Assembly (NCBI GenBank): GCA_021775655.1
Contig: JAJFHK010000019.1
Span: forward strand, 1 to 9,917
From: Filomicrobium sp.
GTDB lineage: Bacteria > Pseudomonadota > Alphaproteobacteria > Rhizobiales > Hyphomicrobiaceae
Length of the DNA: 9,917 bases
Reading direction: 5' to 3'
The position numbers were made by a program, and so were the translations under genes. Under the pieces are notes generated by a model. It searched no databases. It had not been told where the DNA came from and saw only the letters and a program-made list of their open reading frames with translations. Shown here piece after piece: positions 1 to 6,792 of this stretch (the first letter of the stretch is position 1; each line of letters starts with the position of its first letter).

Positions 1-47
1 CAATGGAGCCTTTGACAGCTCCACTGAGACCGTCATACCTTGGCGGC

Positions 48-800
48 ATGCGTATCCATTCATTCCAAACGAACAGTATCACTGCTGTCCTGGTGGCTTT
101 GGCAACCGGTTGTTGCGCGGTCAATGCTTTAGCTCAGGATCAAAATCGAAGCGAGCCGCCAGCCACACTTGAGCCAGCGCCCGCAGAGCCTGAAGCCGGC
201 CAAATAGCCCCAGAAAAAGATGCCGGAGGCCAGGCTGATGCGCGCAAAAAGGTACTGGAGCCTGCAAAGCCCTACCACGTCGGCGTCCTGGAGAATCCGC
301 CCAAATCGCCACGACAGACTGCCGATGCATTGGCCAACCTCTATGCGCTACTCGCGACATCTGCAGACCGGAAGACTGGTGAAGAGATAGCCGGCGTTAT
401 CGAGCGCCTATGGCTGTTTGGGCATGGCGACACGGTCTTTGTCTTGATGCAGCGGGCAAACAAAGCGCTCGCGGAAAAGAATGATGAGCTAGCACTCAAA
501 TTTCTCGATACGATCGTCTCCTTGGCGCCTGATTACACCGAAGGCTGGCATCAGCGAGCAGTCGTCCTATATACCAAGAACGATTTCAAGAGGGCGCTTG
601 GTGACATTCGGCGCGTCCTCGCCCTTGACCCGAATCACTACAAGGCTCTTGAGGGCCTCTCCCGCATGCTCGAGGAGACCGATCAAATGGCTGGAGCATT
701 GGCAGCGCACCGCCAGCTAATGGAGGTTCATCCCTTCTGGCCGGGCGCTGAGGAGCGGTTGCGCATACTCAAGCGCGATTCGGAAGGTCAAGGTATCTGA
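48..800 (+). CDS. Exported tetratricopeptide-repeat protein
   Basis: Function unknown; TPR proteins are usually scaffolds for protein-protein contacts, and this one is probably periplasmic. I chose the ATG at 48 (250 aa) because it puts a signal peptide at the very N-terminus: a hydrophobic run at residues about 11-25, then an AxA-type site (ALA|Q, residues 27-30). An in-frame ATG at 3 would add 15 residues ahead of the signal. A Cys pair at 22-23 follows A-T-G, so a lipoprotein is possible but the lipobox is poor. Residues 31-90 are rich in Pro, Ala and Glu and look like a flexible linker. Three TPR units follow, at about 130-163 (degenerate), 164-197 (the best match, ending A-L-D-P-N) and 198-231. 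There is no strong Shine-Dalgarno before 48. The gene upstream is outside the window. The TPR fold is clear; the role is not. Confidence 0.8.
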   Translation: MRIHSFQTNSITAVLVALATGCCAVNALAQDQNRSEPPATLEPAPAEPEAGQIAPEKDAGGQADARKKVLEPAKPYHVGVLENPPKSPRQTADALANLYALLATSADRKTGEEIAGVIERLWLFGHGDTVFVLMQRANKALAEKNDELALKFLDTIVSLAPDYTEGWHQRAVVLYTKNDFKRALGDIRRVLALDPNHYKALEGLSRMLEETDQMAGALAAHRQLMEVHPFWPGAEERLRILKRDSEGQGI

Positions 801-815
801 CGGGCAGAGTGCAAA

Positions 816-831
816 CGGATTTGCGAATCCG
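816..831 (+). other. Short hairpin after the TPR gene
   Basis: A perfect 6-bp inverted repeat (CGGATT, TGCG loop, AATCCG) lies 16 bases past the stop codon. No T-run follows it, so it is not a standard intrinsic terminator. It may protect the 3' end of the transcript or be chance. The rest of 801-927 holds only the leader and Shine-Dalgarno of the next gene. Confidence 0.25.
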
Positions 832-927
832 AATTGCCAAGTCGTTCACGCGAGTGTGCGTTGAATGGCGTCTCCGCAGAGCCGATGTTTGTGGGAACCG
901 TAAAACCATAACGAGGAGGCTTCCAAC

Positions 928-1215
928 ATGAGCTTCACAAATCGAGCACGTTTCTTGGCTTCCGCCATTGTGACTGCTCTCGCCATCGCAGTTATGATGC
1001 CAATGGCAACAACTTCTGCCAGCGCCCACGGTGCCTACAAGCACCGCGACGGCGATCGCCAGATCTCACGGTACGTTCGTCGTCATAAGCACGCGCGACG
1101 CCATTGGCGCAGCTATCGCCACCGCGATCCCGCTATTTTTGCCCATGACGTCGACCTTTCGCGTCCCGGTGGGCCGGAGCGCTTCTTCGAATTGCTTCGC
1201 GAAGAAAACCGCTAG
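928..1215 (+). CDS. Small exported His/Arg-rich protein
   Basis: I do not recognise this family. The 95-aa product begins with a textbook signal peptide: basic start (N-R-A-R), hydrophobic core at about residues 9-27, and cleavage after A-S-A at residue 33. The predicted mature part is only about 62 residues, with 14 Arg and 7 His concentrated in its first 40 residues, then a more acidic helical-looking tail (S-R-P-G-G-P-E-R-F-F-E-L-L). The start is well supported by GAGGAGG at 913-919, eight bases before the ATG. The gene stands alone: 127 bases after the TPR gene and followed by an intrinsic terminator. The charge and His content would suit binding to an anionic envelope polymer, nucleic acid or metal, but that is inference. 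An overlapping frame at 1031-1225 is a shadow. Confidence 0.75.
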   Translation: MSFTNRARFLASAIVTALAIAVMMPMATTSASAHGAYKHRDGDRQISRYVRRHKHARRHWRSYRHRDPAIFAHDVDLSRPGGPERFFELLREENR

Positions 1216-1248
1216 CGCCGAATAACCTGGATTTGAAATGCATTCTGC

Positions 1249-1283
1249 AGGGCCGCGCATCACTGCGCGGCCCTTTGTCGTTT
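1249..1283 (+). terminator. Intrinsic terminator of the small His/Arg-rich protein gene
   Basis: A perfect 10-bp GC-rich stem (AGGGCCGCGC at 1249-1258, its complement at 1265-1274) with a six-base loop is followed by a T-rich tail (TTTGTCGTTT). It starts 34 bases after the stop at 1213-1215. It separates the small-protein gene from the ABC1 kinase gene, which therefore needs its own promoter in about 1284-1350. Confidence 0.85.
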
Positions 1284-1350
1284 GATCCGGGCCCCGATCG
1301 CTGCGTACTGTTTTTGGCAATCAATCCTTCGACCATATCGGTCCCATTCA

Positions 1351-2709
1351 ATGAGCAATGAAGAAAACCGCTTTACAGCCCGCGCTTCCCGTTACGCTCG
1401 CGTCGGTGCGAATGTAGGCAGCGTCGCCGCGCGCTACGCTGGAAAGCGGCTGTTCGGCGTGGAACGAGACCGGTCACAGGCTGCGCGGGAATTGGCGGCG
1501 GCCCTGGGAGGTTTGAAGGGGCCGATCATGAAGGTGGCCCAGCTCCTTTCGACGATACCCGAAGCCCTACCCAAGGAGTACGCTCGCGAACTCGCTCAGC
1601 TGCAAAGCCAGGCTCCACCGATGGGGCCGGCGTTCGTGCGCCGCCGTATGGTCGCCGAACTTGGTCGCCGGTGGCAGGAACGCTTTGATACTTTTGAGCC
1701 TCGCTCGGCGGCATCCGCCTCGCTTGGGCAAGTGCACCGTGCAGTCCACACCGACGGACGACAACTCGCCTGCAAACTTCAATATCCGGATATGCAATCC
1801 GCGGTAGAAGCTGATCTCAATCAACTCAAACTCGTATTCCAGCTACATGCGCGCATGGATCCTGGTATCGACACCAAGGAGATTTTCGTCGAGATTGCGT
1901 CGCGCCTGCGCGAGGAACTCGATTACAAATTGGAGGCGAACCATACCCGTCTCTACTCCGGCATTTTTCACGACGATCCATTGATCCGCGTGCCAGAAGT
2001 CATTGACGACTTGTCGACAGGCCGCCTACTCACAATGACGTGGCTCGACGGCCAGCCGTTACTCAGCTTTAAGGAAAGCCAACTCGAAGACCGCAATCAG
2101 ATCGCACGCGCAATGTTCCGCGCTTGGTGGCACCCGTTCAGTCACCACGGTGTCATCCATGGCGACCCGCATCTCGGCAACTACACGGTCTTTTCTGAAT
2201 GCGAGCATCCTCGCGGCATCAATCTGCTCGATTACGGCTGCATCCGCACCTTCAAACCGCAATTCGTTCAAGGGGTCGTAAATCTCTATCAGGCGCTCTT
2301 GGCAAACGACCGGGATCGAGTCGTCGCCGCCTATGAAGAATGGGGCTTTAAAGGTCTCAACGATGAGCTGATCGACGGGTTGACGATATGGGCGCGGTTC
2401 ATTTACGGGCCGCTACTCGACGACCGTGCGCGCACGATTGCCGACGAAGTTACACCGGGCGAATACGGACGCCGTGAGATAATGCGCGTGCGCAATATCC
2501 TGAAAGAGAAAGGCCCCGTAACGGTGCCGCGAGAATTCGTCTTCATGGATCGCGCAGCCATCGGGCTTGGAGGTGTGTTCCTGCATCTCGACGCCAAACA
2601 CAATTGGTACCGACTTTTCAACGAGACCATCGAAAATTTCAATGTCGAAAGCGTCGCCGCTCGGCAGGCCGATGCCTTTGCCGCAGCCCAAGTGCCGCTG
2701 CCGCAGTGA
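1351..2709 (+). CDS. ABC1/AarF (UbiB/COQ8-type) atypical kinase family protein
   Basis: Member of the ABC1 family of protein-kinase-like ATPases, whose best-known members (UbiB, COQ8) support ubiquinone synthesis. This 452-aa soluble form is not necessarily UbiB. Visible motifs: K-V-A-Q at 61-64 (the KxGQ position, here with Ala for Gly); the Ala-rich nucleotide loop A-A-S-A-S-L-G-Q at 120-127; the ATP-contacting Lys in A-C-K-L-Q at 142; E-E-L-D-Y in the middle; the catalytic loop H-G-D-P-H-L-G-N at 270-277; and metal-binding L-L-D-Y-G with Asp at 294. All catalytic positions are intact. I see no C-terminal transmembrane pair like that of E. coli UbiB. The start is the ATG at 1351. An in-frame TTG at 1282 would lie in the tail of the preceding terminator. 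No clear Shine-Dalgarno is visible. The gene converges on the next minus-strand gene across 37 bases. Confidence 0.9.
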   Translation: MSNEENRFTARASRYARVGANVGSVAARYAGKRLFGVERDRSQAARELAAALGGLKGPIMKVAQLLSTIPEALPKEYARELAQLQSQAPPMGPAFVRRRMVAELGRRWQERFDTFEPRSAASASLGQVHRAVHTDGRQLACKLQYPDMQSAVEADLNQLKLVFQLHARMDPGIDTKEIFVEIASRLREELDYKLEANHTRLYSGIFHDDPLIRVPEVIDDLSTGRLLTMTWLDGQPLLSFKESQLEDRNQIARAMFRAWWHPFSHHGVIHGDPHLGNYTVFSECEHPRGINLLDYGCIRTFKPQFVQGVVNLYQALLANDRDRVVAAYEEWGFKGLNDELIDGLTIWARFIYGPLLDDRARTIADEVTPGEYGRREIMRVRNILKEKGPVTVPREFVFMDRAAIGLGGVFLHLDAKHNWYRLFNETIENFNVESVAARQADAFAAAQVPLPQ

Positions 2710-2746
2710 GAAAATCACGGTGTAAATTGCTCAAGGAAGGCGCTAC

Positions 2747-3283
2747 TCAACTCTTGTAGTGCCGCTGCATGCGGTTCAGAGTTCGCTCGATCTCATCTGG
2801 TGGATCGTCAAAGGGTTCCAGATTGATGCGGATCGTATTGCTGTGGTTCATCGTCCAGGGTAGCCGCATCAGCAACCGATAGAACGCCAACTTCCGCCAA
2901 TCGGCGACCAGCGCACGCTCCAGCGGCTGTGATAACTTTATCTGCAGGTCATGCGTCATCAACGTGCGTACCGCGATGTGCACGGTTTCAATGCTCTCGA
3001 CGGATCGCCAGCCGATCAGGCCGAGGCCTTCGATGAAAATCCCGTACTGGTTCGCGCCAAGTCGCGGGCGATCGGATTCGATGAGCGGGAAGAAGTAATA
3101 CGCTGCACCAAGCGCCGCCACGCCAAGTGCCAGCAACGATTCGCTGCCCTGATAGAATGCCGCGATGGACAGAAGGATGCCCGCACCGGCCAGGATAAAG
3201 ACTCGGAACTGGCCCTTTTCCTTCCCGTATCGGACGGTGTAACCGCTCGCGTCACTAATATCGCCTGCCTCTGCGTCGGTCAT
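2747..3283 (-). CDS. Two-helix membrane protein with probable PH-like (STM3941-type) domain
   Basis: Hypothetical inner-membrane protein of 178 aa. A hydrophilic N-terminus (1-25) is followed by two hydrophobic helices at about 27-44 and 50-68. A cytoplasmic-looking domain at about 75-175 then shows the order N-x-x-G-I-F-I-E, L-I-G-W-R-S-V-E-S-I-E, I-K-L, and a late W-T-M-N...I-R-I-N-L-E-P-F-D, ending in a charged helix. That pattern resembles the bacterial PH-like domain of STM3941-type proteins. I recognise it from pattern only. The start is the ATG at 3283, with AGGAG ten bases upstream on the minus strand. The frame stays open to 3430, but that extension overlaps the end of aroC and has no supported start. 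It lies 106 bases downstream of aroC in the same direction, so co-transcription is possible. Function unknown. Confidence 0.7.
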   Translation of the reverse strand: MTDAEAGDISDASGYTVRYGKEKGQFRVFILAGAGILLSIAAFYQGSESLLALGVAALGAAYYFFPLIESDRPRLGANQYGIFIEGLGLIGWRSVESIETVHIAVRTLMTHDLQIKLSQPLERALVADWRKLAFYRLLMRLPWTMNHSNTIRINLEPFDDPPDEIERTLNRMQRHYKS

Positions 3284-3389
3284 GCGGCCATGGCTCCTTT
3301 TGCTGCAGTGCAACGCAAGATTACGCAATGCGACGCCGACTTTGCAAGGCTTGCGAACGCGTAGTGATGATTTAGGCCAGCAAGAAGCC

Positions 3390-4475
3390 TCAGCCGCACT
3401 GACCGCGATGCCGTAGAAAATGGTCGGCAAGGACCAGAGCCATCATCGCTTCGCCGACAGGCACGGCCCGGATTCCCACGCACGGATCATGACGGCCCCT
3501 GGTCACGATCTCAGTTTCATGGCCGTCCCGATCAATTGTTTTGCGTGGCGAAAGGATCGAGGAAGTCGGCTTCACTGAGAACCTGCACACCACCGGCTGA
3601 CCGGTTGATATGCCGCCAAGAATGCCGCCAGCATTATTCGATTGGAACTGAGGTTGGCTATCTGCACCGATGCGGATTTCGTCAGCATTTTCTTCACCGG
3701 TCAACGCCGCTGATCCCATGCCCGCGCCAATCTCGACACCCTTGACCGCGTTGATGCTCATCATTGCAGAAGCAAGGTCCTGGTCGAGCTTACCGTAGAT
3801 CGGTGCGCCCAGACCAACAGGGACATCCTCCGCCACCACTTCGATGACCGCCCCGATGGAAGATCCGCTTTTGCGGATCTGGTCGAGGTAATCTGACCAC
3901 GGCTCGACGCTCCCAGGATCAGGACAATATAACGCGTTATCGTCGACGGTTGCCCAGTCGAGCCGACTGCGGTCGATCTTATGCGGTCCCATCTGTACGA
4001 GCCCAGCCCGGATTGTGACCCCTGGAACGACCTTGCGAGCAATCGCACCCGCGGCGACCCGCATGGCTGTTTCCCGCGCCGACGAGCGCCCGCCTCCGCG
4101 ATAGTCGCGAAGCCCATATTTTGCGTCGTAAGTGAAATCTGCATGTCCGGGACGGAATTTTCCAGCGATATCGCTATAGTCCTTGGAACGCTGGTCGACG
4201 TTACGAATCACAAGGCCAATTGGTGTGCCTGTCGTAACCTGCGACCCACTACCGTCATCAAACACGCCAGATTGGATTTCAACGGAATCTGGCTCCTTGC
4301 GTTGTGTCGTGAACCGGGATTGGCCCGGCCGCCGCCGGTCCAGATCCTGCTGGATTTCTTCCGCCGTAATGGGAATACCCGGTGGGCACCCATCAATAAC
4401 GCAGCCGATGGCTGGACCATGACTTTCGCCCCAGGTGGTGATGCGGAATAGGTGGCCGAACGTATTGTGAGACAT
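3390..4475 (-). CDS. aroC: Chorismate synthase
   Basis: Converts 5-enolpyruvylshikimate 3-phosphate to chorismate, the last common step to Phe, Tyr, Trp and folate, using reduced FMN in the cytoplasm. The 361-aa product has the usual family length and all three signature regions: W-G-E-S-H-G-P at 15-21, [10 protein letters not shown] at 127-136, and [13 protein letters not shown] at 328-340. I chose the ATG at 4475 because the family begins with M-S-H-N-T-F-G. A GGA lies about eight bases upstream. An in-frame ATG at 4505 would add ten unrelated residues. The gene is preceded by a gap of about 660 bases and followed, in the same direction, by the two-helix membrane protein gene. The frame is intact. 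Confidence 0.97.
   Translation of the reverse strand: MSHNTFGHLFRITTWGESHGPAIGCVIDGCPPGIPITAEEIQQDLDRRRPGQSRFTTQRKEPDSVEIQSGVFDDGSGSQVTTGTPIGLVIRNVDQRSKDYSDIAGKFRPGHADFTYDAKYGLRDYRGGGRSSARETAMRVAAGAIARKVVPGVTIRAGLVQMGPHKIDRSRLDWATVDDNALYCPDPGSVEPWSDYLDQIRKSGSSIGAVIEVVAEDVPVGLGAPIYGKLDQDLASAMMSINAVKGVEIGAGMGSAALTGEENADEIRIGADSQPQFQSNNAGGILGGISTGQPVVCRFSVKPTSSILSPRKTIDRDGHETEIVTRGRHDPCVGIRAVPVGEAMMALVLADHFLRHRGQCG
3861..3880. repeat. Perfect hairpin inside aroC
   Basis: An 8-bp perfect inverted repeat (AGATCCGC, TTTT loop, GCGGATCT) lies within the coding region, where the protein reads I-R-K-S-G-S. Read on the plus strand the loop is TTTT, on the coding strand AAAA. No T-run follows, so it is unlikely to terminate transcription. 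It is probably a by-product of codon choice. Confidence 0.3.
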
Positions 4476-4889
4476 GCTTTTCCAAGAAGCGAGGGGCCGG
4501 TCCATGACGTCCCAGGACTCAAATACGAGCCCTAGAGTGCGCTTGGACCGACAATGACAGGCGACGTCAGTAAGCCCGCAGTATTACCATGTATTGCAGC
4601 TGCACACTCGAAAAGTGTTGCAAAAAGACCTTAAGCTCACGCCACAGCCCATTCAATTCAGTCTTGCAAGCCAAGAAGGATGACAAATCAGTGCAACGCA
4701 GATTATGAAAAGATTGAGTTAATGCGCGATTCCTAGCCTGATTCGTCTCCCAAGATAGGTCAAGTTTGGGAATTCCCGACTCTCCGCGACTCCAAACGGG
4801 GCCACGGCCATAGTGCCTGCCCAGAAAATGGAACAGTGCGGCAAGAGAAAGTGGAACGTGCAAGCAAGCGCTAAGCCGGCTCCGGCCGG
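4476..4889. other. Long gap upstream of aroC with no supported gene
   Basis: About 410 bases upstream of the aroC start hold no convincing gene. The part from about 4621 to 4740 has 44% GC by my count (53 of 120), clearly below the coding regions around it. Frames on the minus strand at 4567-4863 and 4719-4961 start only at TTG, lack a Shine-Dalgarno, and do not resemble any family I know. The aroC promoter should lie here, but I find no clear -35/-10 pair. No tRNA is recognisable. Confidence 0.6.
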
Positions 4890-5084
4890 GGTTGCGTGCG
4901 TCCTTTCAGCGTAAAACGACAAATTCTTCTGCAACCGATCCAGTTCTTCTGAACTGGACAAGCGCTACGGAAGGCGTCGACACAAAAGGGAAGGCTCCTA
5001 CCGGAAATGAGCAGCCGGTATCGAGCAGTCCCCTATTGACGTTGAAAGGACTGGAGCAGCCGCTGCTCCGGTCCTTTCTTATTT
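4890..5084 (+). ncRNA. Candidate structured small RNA ending in its own terminator
   Basis: The plus strand can form a closing helix of 13 bp with one G-U (GTCCTTTCAGCGT at 4900-4912 with ACGTTGAAAGGAC at 5039-5051). Inside it are two arms. Arm 1: outer 6 bp with one wobble (4926-4931 with 4968-4973) and a perfect 8-bp inner stem, TCCAGTTC/GAACTGGA, at 4939-4946 and 4951-4958. Arm 2 (about 4988-5033): GGGA/TCCC, GCTC/GAGC and TACCGG/CCGGTA, stacked with small internal loops. A strong intrinsic terminator follows at once. An alternative pairing, GGTTGC (4890-4895) with GCAACC (4931-4936), also exists. It lies between two minus-strand genes with no plus-strand gene downstream, so an independent transcript of about 150-190 nt is the simplest reading. 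The length and paired ends recall 6S RNA, but the two separate arms do not give an obvious 6S rod. It lacks the marks of tmRNA, SRP RNA or RNase P. I see no clear promoter, and the 5' end is a guess. Confidence 0.5.
5045..5084 (+). terminator. Strong intrinsic terminator, mutually exclusive with the upstream closing helix
   Basis: A 15-bp stem with one T-G wobble (AAAGGAC-T-GGAGCAG at 5045-5059 with CTGCTCC-G-GTCCTTT at 5063-5077) and a three-base loop is followed by CTTATTTT. The tail supports plus-strand termination. On the minus strand the stem is followed only by CAACG, so it would work poorly for the histidine phosphatase transcript. The 5' arm (5045-5051) is also complementary to 4900-4906. 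Confidence 0.8.
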
Positions 5085-5134
5085 TCAAGGCGACAAGTCG
5101 CACCTCGACCGTCTTTTTTTGAGGGCCGCGTTAT

Positions 5135-5722
5135 TCATAGCCAGCGCATTTCGCCCCGCTGAATGACCAGAACCCGGTCCTGGGGAACATCGAGGTCCAG
5201 AATGCGGTTTGGGTCGAGGTCCAGAAGATATGTTCGCAATGTCCGGCTTATTCCGCCGTGGGTCGCAACCACGGTGTCTGTTTCAACCTTATCAACCCAG
5301 CCGCGCATTCGCTCCAGCAGATCGGCGTAACTTTCTCCTTGCGGAGGCCGGAAACGGTACGGGTCGGCCATTCGCGCGGCCAGGCTCGAGGCTTCAGTCT
5401 CTTCCAGGGTTTCGAGGAGCTGGCCCTCCCAGCTGCCGTAGTGCACTTCTTTTAAGCGGTCGTCGGTCTCGAATCGATCCGGTTCAAGACACAACTCGCG
5501 CCTCACGATCTGCATAGTTTCACGCGCACGCCCCAGCGGGCTGGAGATAAATTGAGCTTCAGCGATTTCAGGCAAAAATTCACGAAGGGCGCGGCCATTG
5601 CGGAGGGCCTGCTCTCGACCGGAATCGTTTAGGGGAACATCCCGTTGGCCCTGGTAGCGAGATTGCGCATTCCAGTCAGTCTGGCCATGGCGTACGCAAT
5701 AGAGGGTAACGCCGTCTTTCAC
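5135..5722 (-). CDS. Histidine phosphatase family protein (phosphoglycerate-mutase-like)
   Basis: Cytoplasmic member of the histidine phosphatase superfamily, GpmB/cobC-like branch, which transfers phosphate through a phospho-histidine. The substrate cannot be read from the sequence. The 195-aa product has the R-H-G-Q-T-D-W-N motif with nucleophile His at 12, a second Arg region S-S-P-L-G-R-A-R-E-T at 61-69, the acid-donor region E-V-H-Y-G-S-W-E-G at 92-100, and the second catalytic His in V-A-T-H-G-G at 155. The catalytic set is complete. The start is GTG at 5722, supported by GAGGGG at 5731-5736 (eight bases away). An ATG just upstream is out of frame. It lies 66 bases downstream of fabI in the same direction, so the two may share a transcript. 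Dedicated phosphoglycerate mutase activity is unlikely for this short form, by family knowledge. Confidence 0.9.
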   Translation of the reverse strand: MKDGVTLYCVRHGQTDWNAQSRYQGQRDVPLNDSGREQALRNGRALREFLPEIAEAQFISSPLGRARETMQIVRRELCLEPDRFETDDRLKEVHYGSWEGQLLETLEETEASSLAARMADPYRFRPPQGESYADLLERMRGWVDKVETDTVVATHGGISRTLRTYLLDLDPNRILDLDVPQDRVLVIQRGEMRWL

Positions 5723-5788
5723 GCGATTGACCCCTCATACGTGCTGGATTGATGCTGAGTACACCGGTGTCGTCGCACTTTGCGACCC

Positions 5789-6640
5789 TTACGTTCCCTC
5801 GGACTTGGTGACGGTAATGTCCGGGGCATCCTCATTCTTCATTCCCTGCACATGGTATCCGGCATCGACATGGTGGACTTCGCCAGTCACGCCGCGCGAC
5901 AGGTCGGAGAGAAGATAGACCCCGGCGCCGCCAACCTCTTCGATCGTCACAGTCCTCCGCAATGGCGAATTGTATTCGTTCCATTTCAGAATGTAGCGGA
6001 AGTCCGAAATTCCAGAAGCTGCTAGCGTCTTGATCGGCCCAGCCGAAATTGCGTTGACCCGGATTGCCGACTTGCCGAGATCGGCGGCAAGGTATCGCAC
6101 GCTCGCTTCAAGAGCGGACTTGGCAACGCCCATCACATTGTAATGCGGCATGACTTTTTCCGCGCCGTAGTACGTTAGCGTGATAATCGAGCCGCCCTCA
6201 CCCATCAATTTCTCCGCGCGCTGGGCCAGCGCCGTCAAAGAGTAGCAGGAGACAAGCATTGTCTGGGTAAAGTTGCCTTCTGTGGTGTCTACATAGCGCC
6301 CGTCGAGTTCCGCTTTGTCTGAAAACGCAATGGCATGGACCAGAAAGTCGAGCTTGCCCCACTGGCTTTCAATTTCTGCGAAGACCGCGTCCATGGATGC
6401 CGCATCCGTCACGTCGCAGGGAACCACGAGACTGGCGCCCAATTCGGCAGCAAGCGGCTCGACCCGCTTCTTGATCGCTTCGCCCTGGTAGGTCAGTGCT
6501 AGTTCGGCACCTTGTGAGGCACAGGCCTTGGCAATGCCCCACGCGATAGAACGGTTGTTAGCGACGCCCATGACAAGCCCGCGTTTGCCCGCCATCAGAT
6601 TACCGGTCGTCCCGGCAGAACCAGGCGCAGCTTCACTCAT
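5789..6640 (-). CDS. fabI: Enoyl-[acyl-carrier-protein] reductase, NADH-dependent
   Basis: Reduces trans-2-enoyl-ACP to acyl-ACP, the last step of each cytoplasmic fatty-acid elongation cycle, and is the target of triclosan in susceptible bacteria. The 283-aa product is an atypical short-chain dehydrogenase. It has G-V-A-N-N-R-S-I-A-W-G (25-35, the FabI form of the nucleotide-binding loop), C-D-V-T-D (75-79), and the catalytic set Y157, Y167 and K174 in Y-Y-G-A-E-K and Y-N-V-M-G-V-A-K. G-P-I-K-T-L-A-A-S-G-I (201-211) and V-H-H-V-D-A-G-Y-H at 256-264 complete the match. The first 15 residues and the last 15 are the variable ends. The start ATG at 6640 has AAGGG about eleven bases upstream. It heads a likely two-gene transcript with the histidine phosphatase gene. 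Residues near triclosan (Y157, M170) look wild-type; I cannot predict sensitivity. Confidence 0.96.
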   Translation of the reverse strand: MSEAAPGSAGTTGNLMAGKRGLVMGVANNRSIAWGIAKACASQGAELALTYQGEAIKKRVEPLAAELGASLVVPCDVTDAASMDAVFAEIESQWGKLDFLVHAIAFSDKAELDGRYVDTTEGNFTQTMLVSCYSLTALAQRAEKLMGEGGSIITLTYYGAEKVMPHYNVMGVAKSALEASVRYLAADLGKSAIRVNAISAGPIKTLAASGISDFRYILKWNEYNSPLRRTVTIEEVGGAGVYLLSDLSRGVTGEVHHVDAGYHVQGMKNEDAPDITVTKSEGT

Positions 6641-6724
6641 CGTTCGGTTGCCCTTCTTCGTTGTTTTTCGGCAAAAGTTTGGCGCATCCTACACGAAAGG
6701 TGATTGCGGTCCAGATGCGCCATA

Positions 6725-6744
6725 ATGGCCATGGGGGGAGCCAT
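6725..6744. promoter_or_regulatory. Inverted repeats in the fabI upstream region
   Basis: The 146-base gap before fabI contains the 8-base palindrome ATGGCCAT (6725-6732). It overlaps a larger repeat, ATGGC (6725-6729) and GCCAT (6740-6744), around a G-run. Beside it is an AT-rich stretch at about 6750-6777 with a TATATT on the minus strand that could serve as a -10. No good -35 is visible. This is where the fabI promoter or an operator would be expected; no regulator can be named. Confidence 0.25.
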
Positions 6745-6777
6745 AGCGGAATATAGAAATAAAAAACAAAAACATAA

Positions 6778-6792
6778 GGTTAGGCGTTAACC
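6778..6792 (-). terminator. Weak terminator at the end of the surface-antigen-like gene
   Basis: On the minus strand GGTTA, a five-base loop and TAACC form a short stem that overlaps the stop codon at 6787-6789. A very T-rich stretch follows within a few bases. The stem is short, so termination would be partial at best. Confidence 0.35.

Noticed and set aside
2951..3364. Plus-strand 137-residue frame opposite the two-helix membrane protein
   Set aside because: It is antisense to a gene with clear membrane helices and a ribosome binding site, and shows no motif of its own.
3981..4451. Plus-strand 156-residue frame opposite aroC
   Set aside because: Shadow of the strongly supported chorismate synthase gene; high-GC antisense frames stay open by codon bias.
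4567..4863. Minus-strand 98-residue frame in the aroC upstream gap
   Set aside because: TTG start, no ribosome binding site, low-GC base use unlike the neighbouring genes, and no recognisable motif.
4911..4936. Possible tmRNA tag-like stretch (AACGAC)
   Set aside because: No tag ending in Leu-Ala-Ala plus stop, no T-loop or acceptor arm in the region.
4719..4961. Minus-strand 80-residue frame with a protein-like, charged N-terminus
   Set aside because: It begins at TTG directly after an in-frame stop, has no Shine-Dalgarno, overlaps the inverted repeats of the candidate RNA, and its second half does not look like any family.
4998..5019. Resemblance to the conserved SRP RNA core (CCGGAA...AGCAGCC)
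   Set aside because: The bases after CCGGAA do not allow the GGAA tetraloop to close; instead TACCGG pairs with CCGGTA around a ten-base loop, and the rest of the SRP RNA is absent.
4980..5038. Possible cobalamin riboswitch (AAAAGGGAA and a later CCCC)
   Set aside because: The conserved B12-box pattern and the GCAACTG-type segment are missing, and no gene lies downstream on that strand.
5090..5120. Second plus-strand terminator (GCGACAAGTCGC plus a 7-T run)
   Set aside because: The short stem is separated from the T-run by about twelve bases, so the geometry is wrong for an intrinsic terminator.
4892..5122. Plus-strand 76-residue frame
   Set aside because: It runs through the closing helix, both hairpins and the terminator, so its sequence is set by RNA pairing rather than coding; it has no Shine-Dalgarno.
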